Source: Marivita cryptomonadis
GTDB lineage: Bacteria; Pseudomonadota; Alphaproteobacteria; Rhodobacterales; Rhodobacteraceae
Length of the DNA: 64,000 bases
Direction: 5' to 3'
NCBI RefSeq assembly: GCF_002115725.1
Contig: NZ_JFKD01000006.1
Coordinates: 168,773 to 232,772 of the forward strand
Shown here: in pieces, positions 16,802 through 25,146 of the stretch
Position numbering within the stretch: the stretch's first letter is position 1
Layout: the number at the start of each line of letters is the position of its first letter
The notes under the pieces: model-generated
Told to the model about the DNA's origin: nothing
Database searches by the model: none
What the model saw: the letters and a program-made list of their open reading frames with translations, nothing else
Program-made: the position numbers and the translations under genes

Positions 16802-17737
16802 TTACGGAAGCGTGCCCAGCCAGAACCATGCCGAGATCACCGACAACGCGCTTGCCATCAGTACCGAGGACGCAACCACGCGTCGGGCGCGGCCATAGAT
16901 GTTGGCAAAGACATAGCAGTTTACGCCCGGCGCCATTGCGGCGGTCAGCACGGCGCTGCGAAACGCGCTGTCGTCCAGATCGAAGCTGGTGCCAAGGGTC
17001 CATGTGATCGCTGGATGCAGCAAAAGACTGATGGCGCAGACAAAAAGGATGATGCGCATGTCACCCTCGGGCCGGTAGCGGAACAGCACACCCCCCATCG
17101 CAAAGAGCGCTGCTGGCAGGGCCGTGCGCACCATCATGTCGAGCGCATCGGTAAAAGGCGCTGGCAGGGTGACGTTGAACACGTTGAACATCGCCCCGAT
17201 GGCGATGCCAATCACCAACGCGTTGCGAAACATGGCCTTGGCCACGATCATTGGCAGATTGCGGTTCGGCTGGCCTGCGGCGCGGGCGCGGACGAACTCC
17301 ATTGTTGTGATGCCCAGCCCGTAGCAAAGGGGCGAATGCAGCGCGATGATGGCATAATTGGCAGAAAGCGCATCTGGCCCAAAAGCGCGTTCGGTGATCG
17401 CAAGGCCCAGCAAGACCGAGTTGGCGAACAGGCAGGTAAAGCCGATAGCGACCGCATCTTCCCAGTCGCGATTGAACAGGTAGCGTGCGCCAAACAGCCC
17501 CACGACAAAGCAGGTCAAAGACCCGGTGTAAAAGCTGATCAGCAGGGGAACCGAGAAACTGTCACCCAGATCCAGCGTCCAGATCGCGCGAAACAGAAGG
17601 CAAGGGATGGCGACGTTCTGAGTAAAGGACATCAGCCCGTCAATGGACGCCGCCGACAGCAACCCGCGCCACGCCACCAGATAGCCAAAGCCGACAACCA
17701 GAAAGACGGGCAGAATGATGTCGAGAAGCGCCTGCAT
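16802..17737 (-). CDS. Auxin efflux carrier (AEC) family transporter
   Basis: A 311-residue inner-membrane transporter of PF03547 with ten predicted helices in two five-helix repeats. The first half begins ILPVFLVVGFGYLVAWRGLL and SFTQNVAIPCLLFRAI, with a conserved helix-breaking Asn-Ala-Ile-Pro; the second has TALPAALFAMGGVLFR and APGVNCYVFANIYG. Bacterial members export or take up small carboxylates such as malate or malonate. The substrate is not inferable. It lies 46 bp downstream of the MBL-fold gene on the same strand. Confidence 0.9.
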   Translation of the reverse strand: MQALLDIILPVFLVVGFGYLVAWRGLLSAASIDGLMSFTQNVAIPCLLFRAIWTLDLGDSFSVPLLISFYTGSLTCFVVGLFGARYLFNRDWEDAVAIGFTCLFANSVLLGLAITERAFGPDALSANYAIIALHSPLCYGLGITTMEFVRARAAGQPNRNLPMIVAKAMFRNALVIGIAIGAMFNVFNVTLPAPFTDALDMMVRTALPAALFAMGGVLFRYRPEGDMRIILFVCAISLLLHPAITWTLGTSFDLDDSAFRSAVLTAAMAPGVNCYVFANIYGRARRVVASSVLMASALSVISAWFWLGTLP

Positions 17738-17783
17738 CAGCCGCGCGTCCGTACGGTTTGCCCGCCGTATCGTACGGTCGGCG

Positions 17784-18587
17784 TCACCCCAGAGGCTGCG
17801 TGATCACCATGCCATCATAGGCCGGTGTGATGTGGTCGGGGGTCTCGGCTTCGACGGTCGCATAGTCGAGGTCGATATGCATGTTGGTCAGCACACCTTG
17901 GCGGGGTTTGGCGCGTTCCATCCATTCCAGCGATTGCGCGAGGTGCGCATGGGTCGGGTGCGGATCGCGGCGCAGCGCGTCGAGGATCCACACGTCGAGG
18001 TCTTGCAGGTGGTCGGTCCAGACGTCCTCGGAGATTTTGGCGACGTCTGGTAGGTAAGCCAGATCGCCAATGCGGAACCCAAGCGCGTCGATGCTGCCGT
18101 GGTTGACCTTGAACGGGGTCAGCGTGACGGTGCCCCCTGCGCCATCCACAGTGACGGGGCCGTTGATGGTGTTCATATCAAGGATCGGCGGGTAGGGGCT
18201 GTCCGCGGGTTGCACAAAGGCATAGCCAAAGCGCGAGAAAAGGTCGTTCTGGGTGTCACCATCGGCCCAGACCTGCAGGCGCTTGCGCATGTTGAACACG
18301 ATCATCCGAAGGTCATCGACCCCGTGCACATGGTCGGCGTGGCTGTGAGTATAGACAACTGCGTCCAGCTCTCCGACCCCGGCGCTGAGCAATTGCGCAC
18401 GCATGTCGGGGCTGGTGTCGATCAGCACGCGGGTGGTTCCGGCCTCGGTGACGCGCTCGACCAGCATCGAACAGCGGCGGCGGGTGTTCTTGGGATTCTC
18501 GGGATCGCATGCGCCCCAGAGGCCACCAAGGCGCGGCACGCCGCCGGATGATCCGCAGCCAAGGATGGTGAAACGCATTTCGCCCAT
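17784..18587 (-). CDS. MBL-fold metallo-hydrolase, PhnP-like
   Basis: A 267-residue cytosolic hydrolase. The metal motif THSHADHVHG (HxHxDH) and downstream metal-binding positions KVNHGS and LDALRRDPHPTHAH fit the RNase Z/PhnP-like group of phosphodiesterases. CGSSGGVPRLGG and CDPENPKNTRRRCSMLV near the N-terminus are typical of this subgroup. The start at 18587 overlaps the TatD stop by one base (TAATG); a second ATG nine bases on is possible. The tatD pairing is common in alphaproteobacteria. The physiological substrate is unknown. Confidence 0.88.
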   Translation of the reverse strand: MGEMRFTILGCGSSGGVPRLGGLWGACDPENPKNTRRRCSMLVERVTEAGTTRVLIDTSPDMRAQLLSAGVGELDAVVYTHSHADHVHGVDDLRMIVFNMRKRLQVWADGDTQNDLFSRFGYAFVQPADSPYPPILDMNTINGPVTVDGAGGTVTLTPFKVNHGSIDALGFRIGDLAYLPDVAKISEDVWTDHLQDLDVWILDALRRDPHPTHAHLAQSLEWMERAKPRQGVLTNMHIDLDYATVEAETPDHITPAYDGMVITQPLG

Positions 18588-19390
18588 TATGCGACGGCCT
18601 CGTATTGCGCGGCTTTCCAGAACAGGCGTTCGAAATTGGCCTCGGTCTGGGCGGCGAAGTCGGCATATTCCATGCCGTAGATTTCTGCGCCGATACGGGC
18701 GGTGTGCGCGGTGTAGGCCGGTTCATTGCGTCTGCCGCGATGGGGTGGCGGGGCAAGGTAGGGGCTGTCGGTTTCCACCAGCACGCGGTCCACCGGGGCA
18801 GCCGCGAAAATGTCGCGCAACTCCTGGCTTTTGGGGAAGGCGGCGATGCCGGACATGGAGAGATAGAACCCAAGGTCCAATGCCGCGCGGGCTAGATCGG
18901 CGGACGACGAAAAGCAATGCATCACGCAGGTATAGGGCTTGGTCTTGAAGCCATCTGTGAGGATTTGCGCCATGTCGTCATCAGCGGCACGGGCGTGAAT
19001 GATCAGTGGCAGGCCGGTTTCCTGAGCCGCCTCGATATGCACTTTCAGAGAGGTCTTCTGAATCTCGGCGCTTTCGGCGGTGTAGTGATAGTCCAGTCCG
19101 GTCTCGCCAATGCCGACGAATTTCGGATGCTGCGCCAGCTTGACCAGTTCATCGACCGTTGTCAGCGGCTCATCAGCGGCGCTCATCGGGTGGGTGCCAG
19201 CGGCGTAGAACACTGGGGCAAACGCTTCGGCAATCGCGCGCACCTGCGGTTCAAGGCGCAGACGGGTGCAGATCGTGACCATCCGACGCACGCCCGCGTC
19301 CAGCGCCCGGGCGATCACCTCGGGGCGTTCGTCGTTGAAATCCGGGAAGTCCAGATGGCAATGGCTGTCGGTGATCTGTGGTGTCAACAT
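18587..19390 (-). CDS. TatD-family metal-dependent hydrolase
   Basis: A 267-residue TIM-barrel deoxyribonuclease-type hydrolase. DSHCHLD at the N-terminus holds the first metal histidines, GIGETGLDYHY the Glu, PLIIHARAADDD the next His, VMHCFSSSADLA another, and VLVETDSPYLAP the final Asp. The start is the ATG at 19390 (MLTPQITDSHCH); the longer frame upstream is non-homologous. It lies in a tmk-holB-tatD-MBL run found widely in bacteria, where the replication genes are co-transcribed with tatD. Confidence 0.95.
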   Translation of the reverse strand: MLTPQITDSHCHLDFPDFNDERPEVIARALDAGVRRMVTICTRLRLEPQVRAIAEAFAPVFYAAGTHPMSAADEPLTTVDELVKLAQHPKFVGIGETGLDYHYTAESAEIQKTSLKVHIEAAQETGLPLIIHARAADDDMAQILTDGFKTKPYTCVMHCFSSSADLARAALDLGFYLSMSGIAAFPKSQELRDIFAAAPVDRVLVETDSPYLAPPPHRGRRNEPAYTAHTARIGAEIYGMEYADFAAQTEANFERLFWKAAQYEAVA

Positions 19391-19433
19391 GAGGGTGGTA
19401 TCAGGGATGCAGGCAGGGGCGTCAAGACGTGGC

Positions 19434-20561
19434 TTACGACCTGGGGCAGCCCTCTTGCAGGGCAAGGAAGCTGGACAGGACAAGCGATCCCGCCTCGACA
19501 TTCACCGCCCGCCCGTGGCGCAGGCGTTCGCCTTGATCCTGTGCAAGTTGCGCCCATTGCCGGGCGGCTGTGGGTGAGGGGCAGAGGCGTTGGAAGGTCT
19601 GCGCCTCTTGCGTTGCCGCTTCGGGGTCTGGGGGCTGACCCGTGGCACCGGTTCGGGCTAGCCGGGTCAGGGCACGGTCAAAAAGGCCGAGCAGTAGATC
19701 AAGCCGCTCTTCCTTGCCACGGCCTGCCGCGCTTTCGGCCAGCGCGATGGCATGCGGGCGGCTGAGGTCGGGCAGGGTGGAGAGCAGTTTGACGAGGTCC
19801 GCATAGAGCTTCAACCCGTCCTGCTGCATCAGGCGCACAGCCTCGCCGACGGACCCGCCAGACAGTGCGGCGAGTGCGGCGGGGTCGGACACGGTCTGGT
19901 CAATCTCGGTCGCGGCAAGCGCTTGTGCCATATCGGCTGCATTGAGCGGGGCCAGCCGCAATTCGCGGCAGCGGGACCGGATGGTGGGCAAAAGCCGCGA
20001 GGGCTGGTGGCTGACCAAGAGCAGCGTCGTGCGGTCTGGGGGTTCTTCCAGCAGTTTGAGGATGGCGTTGGCCGCGCTGACGTTCATGTCGTCGGCGGCG
20101 TCGACAATCACCACGCGGCGACCTCCATCGGCAGAGGACAGCGCAAAGAACCCCTTGAGGCGGCGCACTTCGTCGACTGTGATCTGGGCCTTCAGGCGCT
20201 TGGCCTTGTCATCATACGGACGGCGCAGGGCAAAGAGCCCTGGTTCAGAGCCCGCCATCATGCGACGGGACACGGGATGTTCGGGGTCAATGTGCAAATC
20301 GGTGGGTGGGGGTGGCGCACCGAACAGGCCATCGTCCTGCGTAATGGGCGTGGCCAGCAGGAACCGCGCGATTTGCCATGCCAAGGTGGCTTTGCCCACA
20401 CCGCGCGGCCCGGTGATCAACCAGCCATGATGCAGCCGGTCCGAACTGAAGGCTTGCAGGAAATCCGCCTGCGCCGCGTCTTGCCCGTAAAGCTTGAGCG
20501 TCTCGCGCGGATGCGGCGCGCCGTCGATGCGGTCTGGTTCTGGCTGTGTTGCGTCACTCAT
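19434..20561 (-). CDS. holB: DNA polymerase III delta' subunit
   Basis: Clamp-loader subunit. The protein is 375 residues; AAA+ features are a P-loop-like GPRGVGKAT (51-59), VVIVDAADDMNVSAANAILKLLEEP with the Walker B-like strand and linking helix, and the sensor-1/SRC segment LPTIRSRCRELRLAPL. The zinc-binding cysteines of the E. coli subunit are absent, as in many alphaproteobacteria. It overlaps tmk by 4 bp. Confidence 0.93.
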   Translation of the reverse strand: MSDATQPEPDRIDGAPHPRETLKLYGQDAAQADFLQAFSSDRLHHGWLITGPRGVGKATLAWQIARFLLATPITQDDGLFGAPPPPTDLHIDPEHPVSRRMMAGSEPGLFALRRPYDDKAKRLKAQITVDEVRRLKGFFALSSADGGRRVVIVDAADDMNVSAANAILKLLEEPPDRTTLLLVSHQPSRLLPTIRSRCRELRLAPLNAADMAQALAATEIDQTVSDPAALAALSGGSVGEAVRLMQQDGLKLYADLVKLLSTLPDLSRPHAIALAESAAGRGKEERLDLLLGLFDRALTRLARTGATGQPPDPEAATQEAQTFQRLCPSPTAARQWAQLAQDQGERLRHGRAVNVEAGSLVLSSFLALQEGCPRS

Positions 20562-21184
20562 GTCAGACGCGGGCTTACCGCAGCCCAGACATCCTCTGCA
20601 ACGGTGTCGGCATCCCGCGCACCGTCGATCACGCGGAACCGGTCAGCGTATTCTTCGGCCAGTGCGAGAAACCCGGCGCGCATGGCTTCTTGCAGGCTTG
20701 CGCCAAAATCCTCGAACCGTTCCTCTACCGTGTTGCGCGCCTTGGCGCGGCTGAGGCCGGTTTCCGGGTCCATGTCGATCAGCAGCGTCAGGTCCGGCTC
20801 GACCCCGATCATCAGATCGTGCAGCGCGTCGACCTTGGCCCGCAAGTTCCCGCGGGACAGGCCCTGATACATGCGGGTGCTGTCGGCAAAGCGGTCGCAG
20901 ATCACCACCTTACCCGCCTCAAGCGCGGGCTGGATCGTACGTTCCAGATGATCGCGGCGGGCGGCGGTGAAAAGCAGAATTTCGGTCTCGGCCGACCAGC
21001 GGTCAGGATCGCCCTGCAACACCAAGGCCCGGATTTCCTCAGCCCCCGGACTGCCGCCGGGTTCGCGGGTGTGCACCACATCGACGCCCTGCGCGCGCAG
21101 CCTATCCGCCAGCGTCCGCGCCTGTGTGGATTTGCCTGATCCGTCGATCCCTTCAAAGCTGACGAACAGCCCGGATCGGCTCAC
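20558..21184 (-). CDS. tmk: Thymidylate kinase
   Basis: Phosphorylates dTMP to dTDP. The protein is 208 residues. The P-loop FEGIDGSGKST is at residues 9-19, the DR(F/Y/H) motif is in VICDRFADSTRMYQG, and the LID carries SRAKARNTVEERFEDFG. The ATGA overlaps on both sides (dacC stop, holB start) show one transcript. Confidence 0.97.
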   Translation of the reverse strand: MSRSGLFVSFEGIDGSGKSTQARTLADRLRAQGVDVVHTREPGGSPGAEEIRALVLQGDPDRWSAETEILLFTAARRDHLERTIQPALEAGKVVICDRFADSTRMYQGLSRGNLRAKVDALHDLMIGVEPDLTLLIDMDPETGLSRAKARNTVEERFEDFGASLQEAMRAGFLALAEEYADRFRVIDGARDADTVAEDVWAAVSPRLT

Positions 21185-22353
21185 ATCGTGTCCTCAGCCG
21201 GGGCCTGTACGCGGCCCAACAGGACTTGAGACACGCTCATCATCCGCGCAACAAAGCCGCTGGCTGGCACTGCACTGGCTGCAAAAAGCGGGATGCGGTG
21301 TTCAGGCAGGCCTTCGGGGCTGATGATCAGCTCGGCCAGTTGACGCCCTTCGGCAATCGGTGCTTCGATCGGGCCGGTATACACAACCTCGGCGGTGACC
21401 TCCTGACCGGGCGTGTTGGGCAGCAGCAGCGTCACATCTTCCTTGGCCATCAGGCCGACTTTCTCGCTGGCGCCCATCCAGACATCGGCTTCGGCGATCA
21501 CGGCTCCCGCGCGGGTCACGGTCTTTTCCGCGAATTGGCGGAAGGCCCAGTTGACGATAGATTCGGATTCCTGCGCGCGGGCCTGTGCCGTGTCGAGCCC
21601 GGTGATGGTAAAGATCACCCGCCGGTCGCCTTGCTTGGCGGAACCGACAAGACCGTAGCCAGCCTCTTGGGTGTGGCCAGTCTTCAGGCCATCTGCACCG
21701 ATGCCAAGCGCCAATAGAGGATTCCGGTTGAACCGGTTGGACGACTCTGCCTCATCGAACAGAAACTCTTTTTCGGCGAACATTGGGTAGAAGTCCGGAA
21801 AATCCTCGATCAGGCGCTGGGCCAGAAGCGTCAGATCACGCATCGACATGACGTGACCGTCGGCAGGCCAACCGCTGGAGTTCTTGAAGATCGAATTGGT
21901 CATGCCAAGCTGTTGTGCACGCTGTGTCATCATGCGGGCAAACCCAGCCTCAGTTCCATCCGGGGACAAGGCTTCGGCCAGAACCACACAGGCGTCATTT
22001 CCCGAGAGCACGATGATGCCGCGGATCAGATCCTCGACCGAAACCCTTTCCCCCTGACGCAGGAAAAGCGTCGAGCCGCCAAACGAATTGGCATGGGCCG
22101 AAACGGGAAGCTCCTCGTCCAGCCGCAGCCGCCCATCCCGCACCGCTTCGAACGCGATATAAAGCGTCATCAGCTTGGACATCGACGCGGGCGGCAAAGG
22201 GGTGTCCGCGTCTTTGGCAAGAAGGACCGTGCCAGTCTTTTCATCCAGCACAAAAGCCGCCGTCGCACGCGTGTCGAACGCCGCAGCCGACGTGGTTGTC
22301 AGCAGCAGCGCGGCAAGGCTGGCGGAAACAAAAGCGCGGTATTTGCGGATCAT
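21181..22353 (-). CDS. D-alanyl-D-alanine carboxypeptidase, PBP5/6 type
   Basis: Periplasmic peptidoglycan carboxypeptidase, 390 residues. A signal peptide covers residues 1-25. Active-site motifs are S57-M-S-K60, S117-G-N119 and K224-T-G. A C-terminal PBP5_C-like beta domain starts near 285, and the last ~20 residues can form an amphipathic membrane-anchoring helix. The start is the ATG at 22353 with AGGAGAG; the frame stays open far upstream through the SPOR gene, but that extension is a GC artefact. It follows the SPOR lipoprotein gene by 32 bp. Confidence 0.95.
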   Translation of the reverse strand: MIRKYRAFVSASLAALLLTTTSAAAFDTRATAAFVLDEKTGTVLLAKDADTPLPPASMSKLMTLYIAFEAVRDGRLRLDEELPVSAHANSFGGSTLFLRQGERVSVEDLIRGIIVLSGNDACVVLAEALSPDGTEAGFARMMTQRAQQLGMTNSIFKNSSGWPADGHVMSMRDLTLLAQRLIEDFPDFYPMFAEKEFLFDEAESSNRFNRNPLLALGIGADGLKTGHTQEAGYGLVGSAKQGDRRVIFTITGLDTAQARAQESESIVNWAFRQFAEKTVTRAGAVIAEADVWMGASEKVGLMAKEDVTLLLPNTPGQEVTAEVVYTGPIEAPIAEGRQLAELIISPEGLPEHRIPLFAASAVPASGFVARMMSVSQVLLGRVQAPAEDTM

Positions 22354-22385
22354 GGCAGCTCTCCTGTCATACCTGCGGGGTCGGA

Positions 22386-23276
22386 TCAGTTGGTGACGGC
22401 ATAAGCGTCGGTAAACCCGGTATCCTTGATCTTGGCAAGCAAGGTGCTGCGTTCTGCGCGGGTCTGTGCCGGTCCGACCAAAACACGCCAGAAGGTTTTG
22501 CCGCTGGAGGATTGTTCCAGAACCGTGGGCACCATCCCTGCCTGACGCATCGCAGTGGCGGTGTTGTTGGCGTTCTGTTCGATGCTGAAGATCCCGATTT
22601 GGATGAAAGGCTTGTCCAGCGGCGAGCTTGTGGCAGGCGCTGGAGCGGCAGCCGGGACAGGGGTCGGTGTTGCGTCCAGCGCAGCGGCGGCAGATTCCGC
22701 AATCGGGTCGAGCGTTGCTTCGGCCACGTCGGTCGGGGCTGCGAAACCGCCCTCGCCGAGGGGTGCGTCCTGCGGCGGGGCCGATGCCGCGTCGTCCGGC
22801 ACTTCCTCGCGGCGCAGGGCAACGACGTTCAGCTGTGTCGGAGCGCCGGCCAGAACCCCAAGGGCTGCGGCGGCATCCGACGAGATCTGCAAGCGTGGAC
22901 CAGGGGTTTCGCGTTCCTTGCGGAAGAGCGCCCCGATGACGAAATTGCCGTTTGCCTCGTTGCGGATGATCACCCGCTCGGGCTCGGACACATCGGGATG
23001 CGCCGCCCAGACACCACCCAGAGACGGGCGCCCGTCCCAAAGCCCGTTCTCGCTGACCTGAAACACTTCGGGCGCTTCGACATCGCGTTCGACCAGCCGC
23101 GTCGCACGTGTGCCTGCGGCCGTGCCATCCGCTGCCGCGGCACCTGACCCGCCGCCCTGCAGAAAGGCCGGAAGGTTTGCCCCCTCGCACCCCGCAAGTG
23201 CCACCAGTGCGACCCCGCACAAGGCGGTTGTCCGAACGTTTCGCCATAGCCGAGAGTTGGTGATCGTGATGTCCAT
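22386..23276 (-). CDS. SPOR-domain lipoprotein
   Basis: A 296-residue exported lipoprotein. The lipobox LAGC lies near residue 30, after a hydrophobic run. The middle part (about residues 65-170: GGVWAAHPDV, VIIRNEANGNFVIGALFR, LQISSDAAAALGVL) looks like a divergent RlpA double-psi barrel. A Pro/Ala-rich linker follows, then a C-terminal SPOR domain (FIQIGIFSIEQNANNTATAM to the end) that binds denuded glycan at septa. It is just upstream of the D,D-carboxypeptidase, which fits a role in cell-wall remodelling. The start at 23276 is preferred to 23303 because the signal sequence then has normal length. Confidence 0.85.
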   Translation of the reverse strand: MDITITNSRLWRNVRTTALCGVALVALAGCEGANLPAFLQGGGSGAAAADGTAAGTRATRLVERDVEAPEVFQVSENGLWDGRPSLGGVWAAHPDVSEPERVIIRNEANGNFVIGALFRKERETPGPRLQISSDAAAALGVLAGAPTQLNVVALRREEVPDDAASAPPQDAPLGEGGFAAPTDVAEATLDPIAESAAAALDATPTPVPAAAPAPATSSPLDKPFIQIGIFSIEQNANNTATAMRQAGMVPTVLEQSSSGKTFWRVLVGPAQTRAERSTLLAKIKDTGFTDAYAVTN

Positions 23277-23462
23277 TGCCTGCGCGCCTTCTGCTATGCC
23301 CATTCGGACGCATGTTCGGACGTTTCGCCCCGCGCCACTCGTTGTTTTGTGCGAAGCTTACAGTCTTCGGTGCGTCAAGAAAAGTCTGACGGCATCCCTG
23401 CGCAGATTTTCCACCGTCGCCGCTTTCAGAATCGCATTTGTAGGGCTATGTCAGCGACCACC

Positions 23463-23552
23463 GGAGGTTTGGCAGAGTGGTCGAATGCGGCGGTCTTGAA
23501 AACCGTTGGGCGTGAGAGCGTCCCCAGGGTTCGAATCCCTGAGCCTCCGCCA
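23463..23552 (+). tRNA. tRNA-Ser (UGA)
   Basis: A 90-nt type II tRNA. The acceptor stem GGAGGTT pairs with AGCCTCC, the anticodon stem CGGT/ACCG encloses CTTGAAA (anticodon TGA), a long variable arm follows, the T-loop is GTTCGAATC, discriminator G, and CCA is encoded. Confidence 0.97.
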
Positions 23553-23592
23553 CAGCGCGTCACGCGACTGAAATCGCCTTTTTTGACCACGC

Positions 23593-23985
23593 CTACCCAA
23601 GCCGGATCAGTTCGGAAAGGACGTCCGAGCGGTGGACCATGCCAAGCACCGTTCCAGCGTCACAGACGGGAAACACACGATGTGGGTGCAGCAGGAACAT
23701 CTCGGCGGCGCGGATCAGGTCGTCTTGGGGATGAAGTGTGATGATGTCCCGACTCATGTGGTCTTCGACACGGCCGGTCCATTCCCGGTAATAGCTGGCG
23801 TGCAGCGCCGAACGAAAACAGTCCTTCTGGGTCAGTAAGCCAACAAGCCGACCATCTTCACCAACGACCGGAGCGGCGGCTGTGCGAGCTTTCACCAACG
23901 CTGCGGCGGCGCTTCGGATGGATGTGTCGGGTTGCAGCAGCGGAAACTCGGGCCGCATGACCGCGGTGATGTGCGTCACTGTCAT
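23593..23985 (-). CDS. Stand-alone CBS-pair protein
   Basis: A 130-residue protein made only of two CBS motifs (about residues 8-60 and 75-128). VGEDGRLVGLLTQKDCFRSAL and VFPVCDAGTVLGMVHRSDVLSEL are the two ligand-contact ends. CBS pairs bind adenine nucleotides. Its start overlaps the nqrM stop by 4 bp, so it is the last gene of the nqr operon, and a role in adjusting that complex to energy charge is an inference from position. Confidence 0.88.
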   Translation of the reverse strand: MTVTHITAVMRPEFPLLQPDTSIRSAAAALVKARTAAAPVVGEDGRLVGLLTQKDCFRSALHASYYREWTGRVEDHMSRDIITLHPQDDLIRAAEMFLLHPHRVFPVCDAGTVLGMVHRSDVLSELIRLG

Positions 23986-24161
23986 TCAGTGGGGCCTCCC
24001 GCCTTGCGGCGGCGCAGCGGGCAGTCTGCGCATCGCGTCTCGGGGTTTTTGTCGGCCGCGCTGCATGGGGTCAGGGCTGGGCCGCGCCCCATCACAAGGC
24101 CAAGGCTCAGCCCGCCTGCGGCCAAGCTGATGATGGCAAGGGCAAGGATCACTTCGAGCAT
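23982..24161 (-). CDS. nqrM: NqrM-type Na+-NQR maturation protein
   Basis: A 59-residue membrane protein: one N-terminal helix (residues 2-24), then a cytoplasmic tail with Cys33, Cys44 and Cys47 and a basic end. NqrM helps place the iron-sulfur centre in the NqrD/NqrE pair. The Vibrio protein is described with four conserved cysteines; three are visible here. The start at 24161 (MLEVILAL) is chosen because earlier residues belong to the apbE region in another frame. Position after apbE is the family's usual one. Confidence 0.85.
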   Translation of the reverse strand: MLEVILALAIISLAAGGLSLGLVMGRGPALTPCSAADKNPETRCADCPLRRRKAGGPTE

Positions 24162-24174
24162 GTTTCTGCCTTTC

Positions 24175-25143
24175 TCATGACAGCACCGCAGCGATCCCGC
24201 CGGTTTCGACCTGCCGCAGACCGGTGCCGGTGTCGAAAAGGAAAACCGCCGGGATATCCTGAGTGCGTGCGATCTCTGGCCCTGCCACGTCGCCTGCTGC
24301 GAAGAGCGCGGTAGCCCAGCCATCTGCCATCATCGCATCCGTGGCCATCACCGTGACAGACCGCAATTTGCCGGCGACCGGATGGGCTGTCGCCGGGTCC
24401 ATGATGTGTCCCCACACTTGTCCGTTTCGGCCATAGCCCTGAACCCCAACGCCCGACGTTGCAACCGAAAGGCCAGCAGGCAGATTCAGAACAGTGCCGG
24501 TTGGCTGGTCGGACAGGGGGTTTTCGACGGCCACGCGCCAGTCGCGACCTTCGGGGTGTTGACCGAGTGCGTATAATTCGCCTCCGAGGTCAAGCAACGC
24601 GGAACCCACACCATGCGCGCGGGCAAGATGCGCTGCGCGGTCCAATGCGCGCCCCTTGGCAATGCCACACAGGTCGAGCGTGAGATCGGGGTCGGTCTTG
24701 GAAAGCCTTCCTTGCCTGAGCGAAAGGCCGCGCCAATTCGGGGTGGCGCCGTGCGTGATCGGGCCGAACCCCCAGCGCGCCACCAGAGGGCCAACCGTCG
24801 GATCGAAAGCCCCGTCACTGGATGCGGCCAAGTCCAGCCCGGCCTGCGTTACGCGGGACAACTCGGGGCTGGCATCAACACCTTTAGGGTCACTGTTGAA
24901 GCGTGAAATCGCACTGTCGGCGCGCCACGGGGACAAGTCCTTGTCGATCTCGTCAAACAGGGCCGTGATCACAGGACCCAGAGCTTTGAGAGCGGCAGGA
25001 TCATCGGCACTGATTCCCCAAGACGTGCCGAAAGCATGGCCTGAGGCATGGTGCAGGCCTGATGCCCGCAAAAGAGCCGGTGTTGCCAAGGAGGCAGTCA
25101 GTCCAGCAAGGAATGTTCGGCGCGATGGTAGGTGTCTGTTCAT
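24175..25143 (-). CDS. apbE: FAD:protein FMN transferase
   Basis: Attaches FMN covalently to Thr in NqrC-type proteins on the periplasmic side. The protein is 322 residues with a twin-arginine-like signal (SRRTFLAGL, residues 8-16). FGTSWGIS and LDLCGIAKGRALDRA, with LLDLGGELYALG and TSGVGVQGYGRNGQVWGHIMDP, are ApbE signatures; the Asp/Thr metal site is in VMATDAMMADGWATALF. It starts 4 bp after the nqrF stop. Confidence 0.95.
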   Translation of the reverse strand: MNRHLPSRRTFLAGLTASLATPALLRASGLHHASGHAFGTSWGISADDPAALKALGPVITALFDEIDKDLSPWRADSAISRFNSDPKGVDASPELSRVTQAGLDLAASSDGAFDPTVGPLVARWGFGPITHGATPNWRGLSLRQGRLSKTDPDLTLDLCGIAKGRALDRAAHLARAHGVGSALLDLGGELYALGQHPEGRDWRVAVENPLSDQPTGTVLNLPAGLSVATSGVGVQGYGRNGQVWGHIMDPATAHPVAGKLRSVTVMATDAMMADGWATALFAAGDVAGPEIARTQDIPAVFLFDTGTGLRQVETGGIAAVLS

Positions 25144-25146
25144 GTC

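Noticed and set aside
21181..23313. 710-codon frame joining dacC with upstream sequence
   Set aside because: The upstream half reads the SPOR gene out of frame. dacC has its own signal peptide and an AGGAGAG site at 22353.
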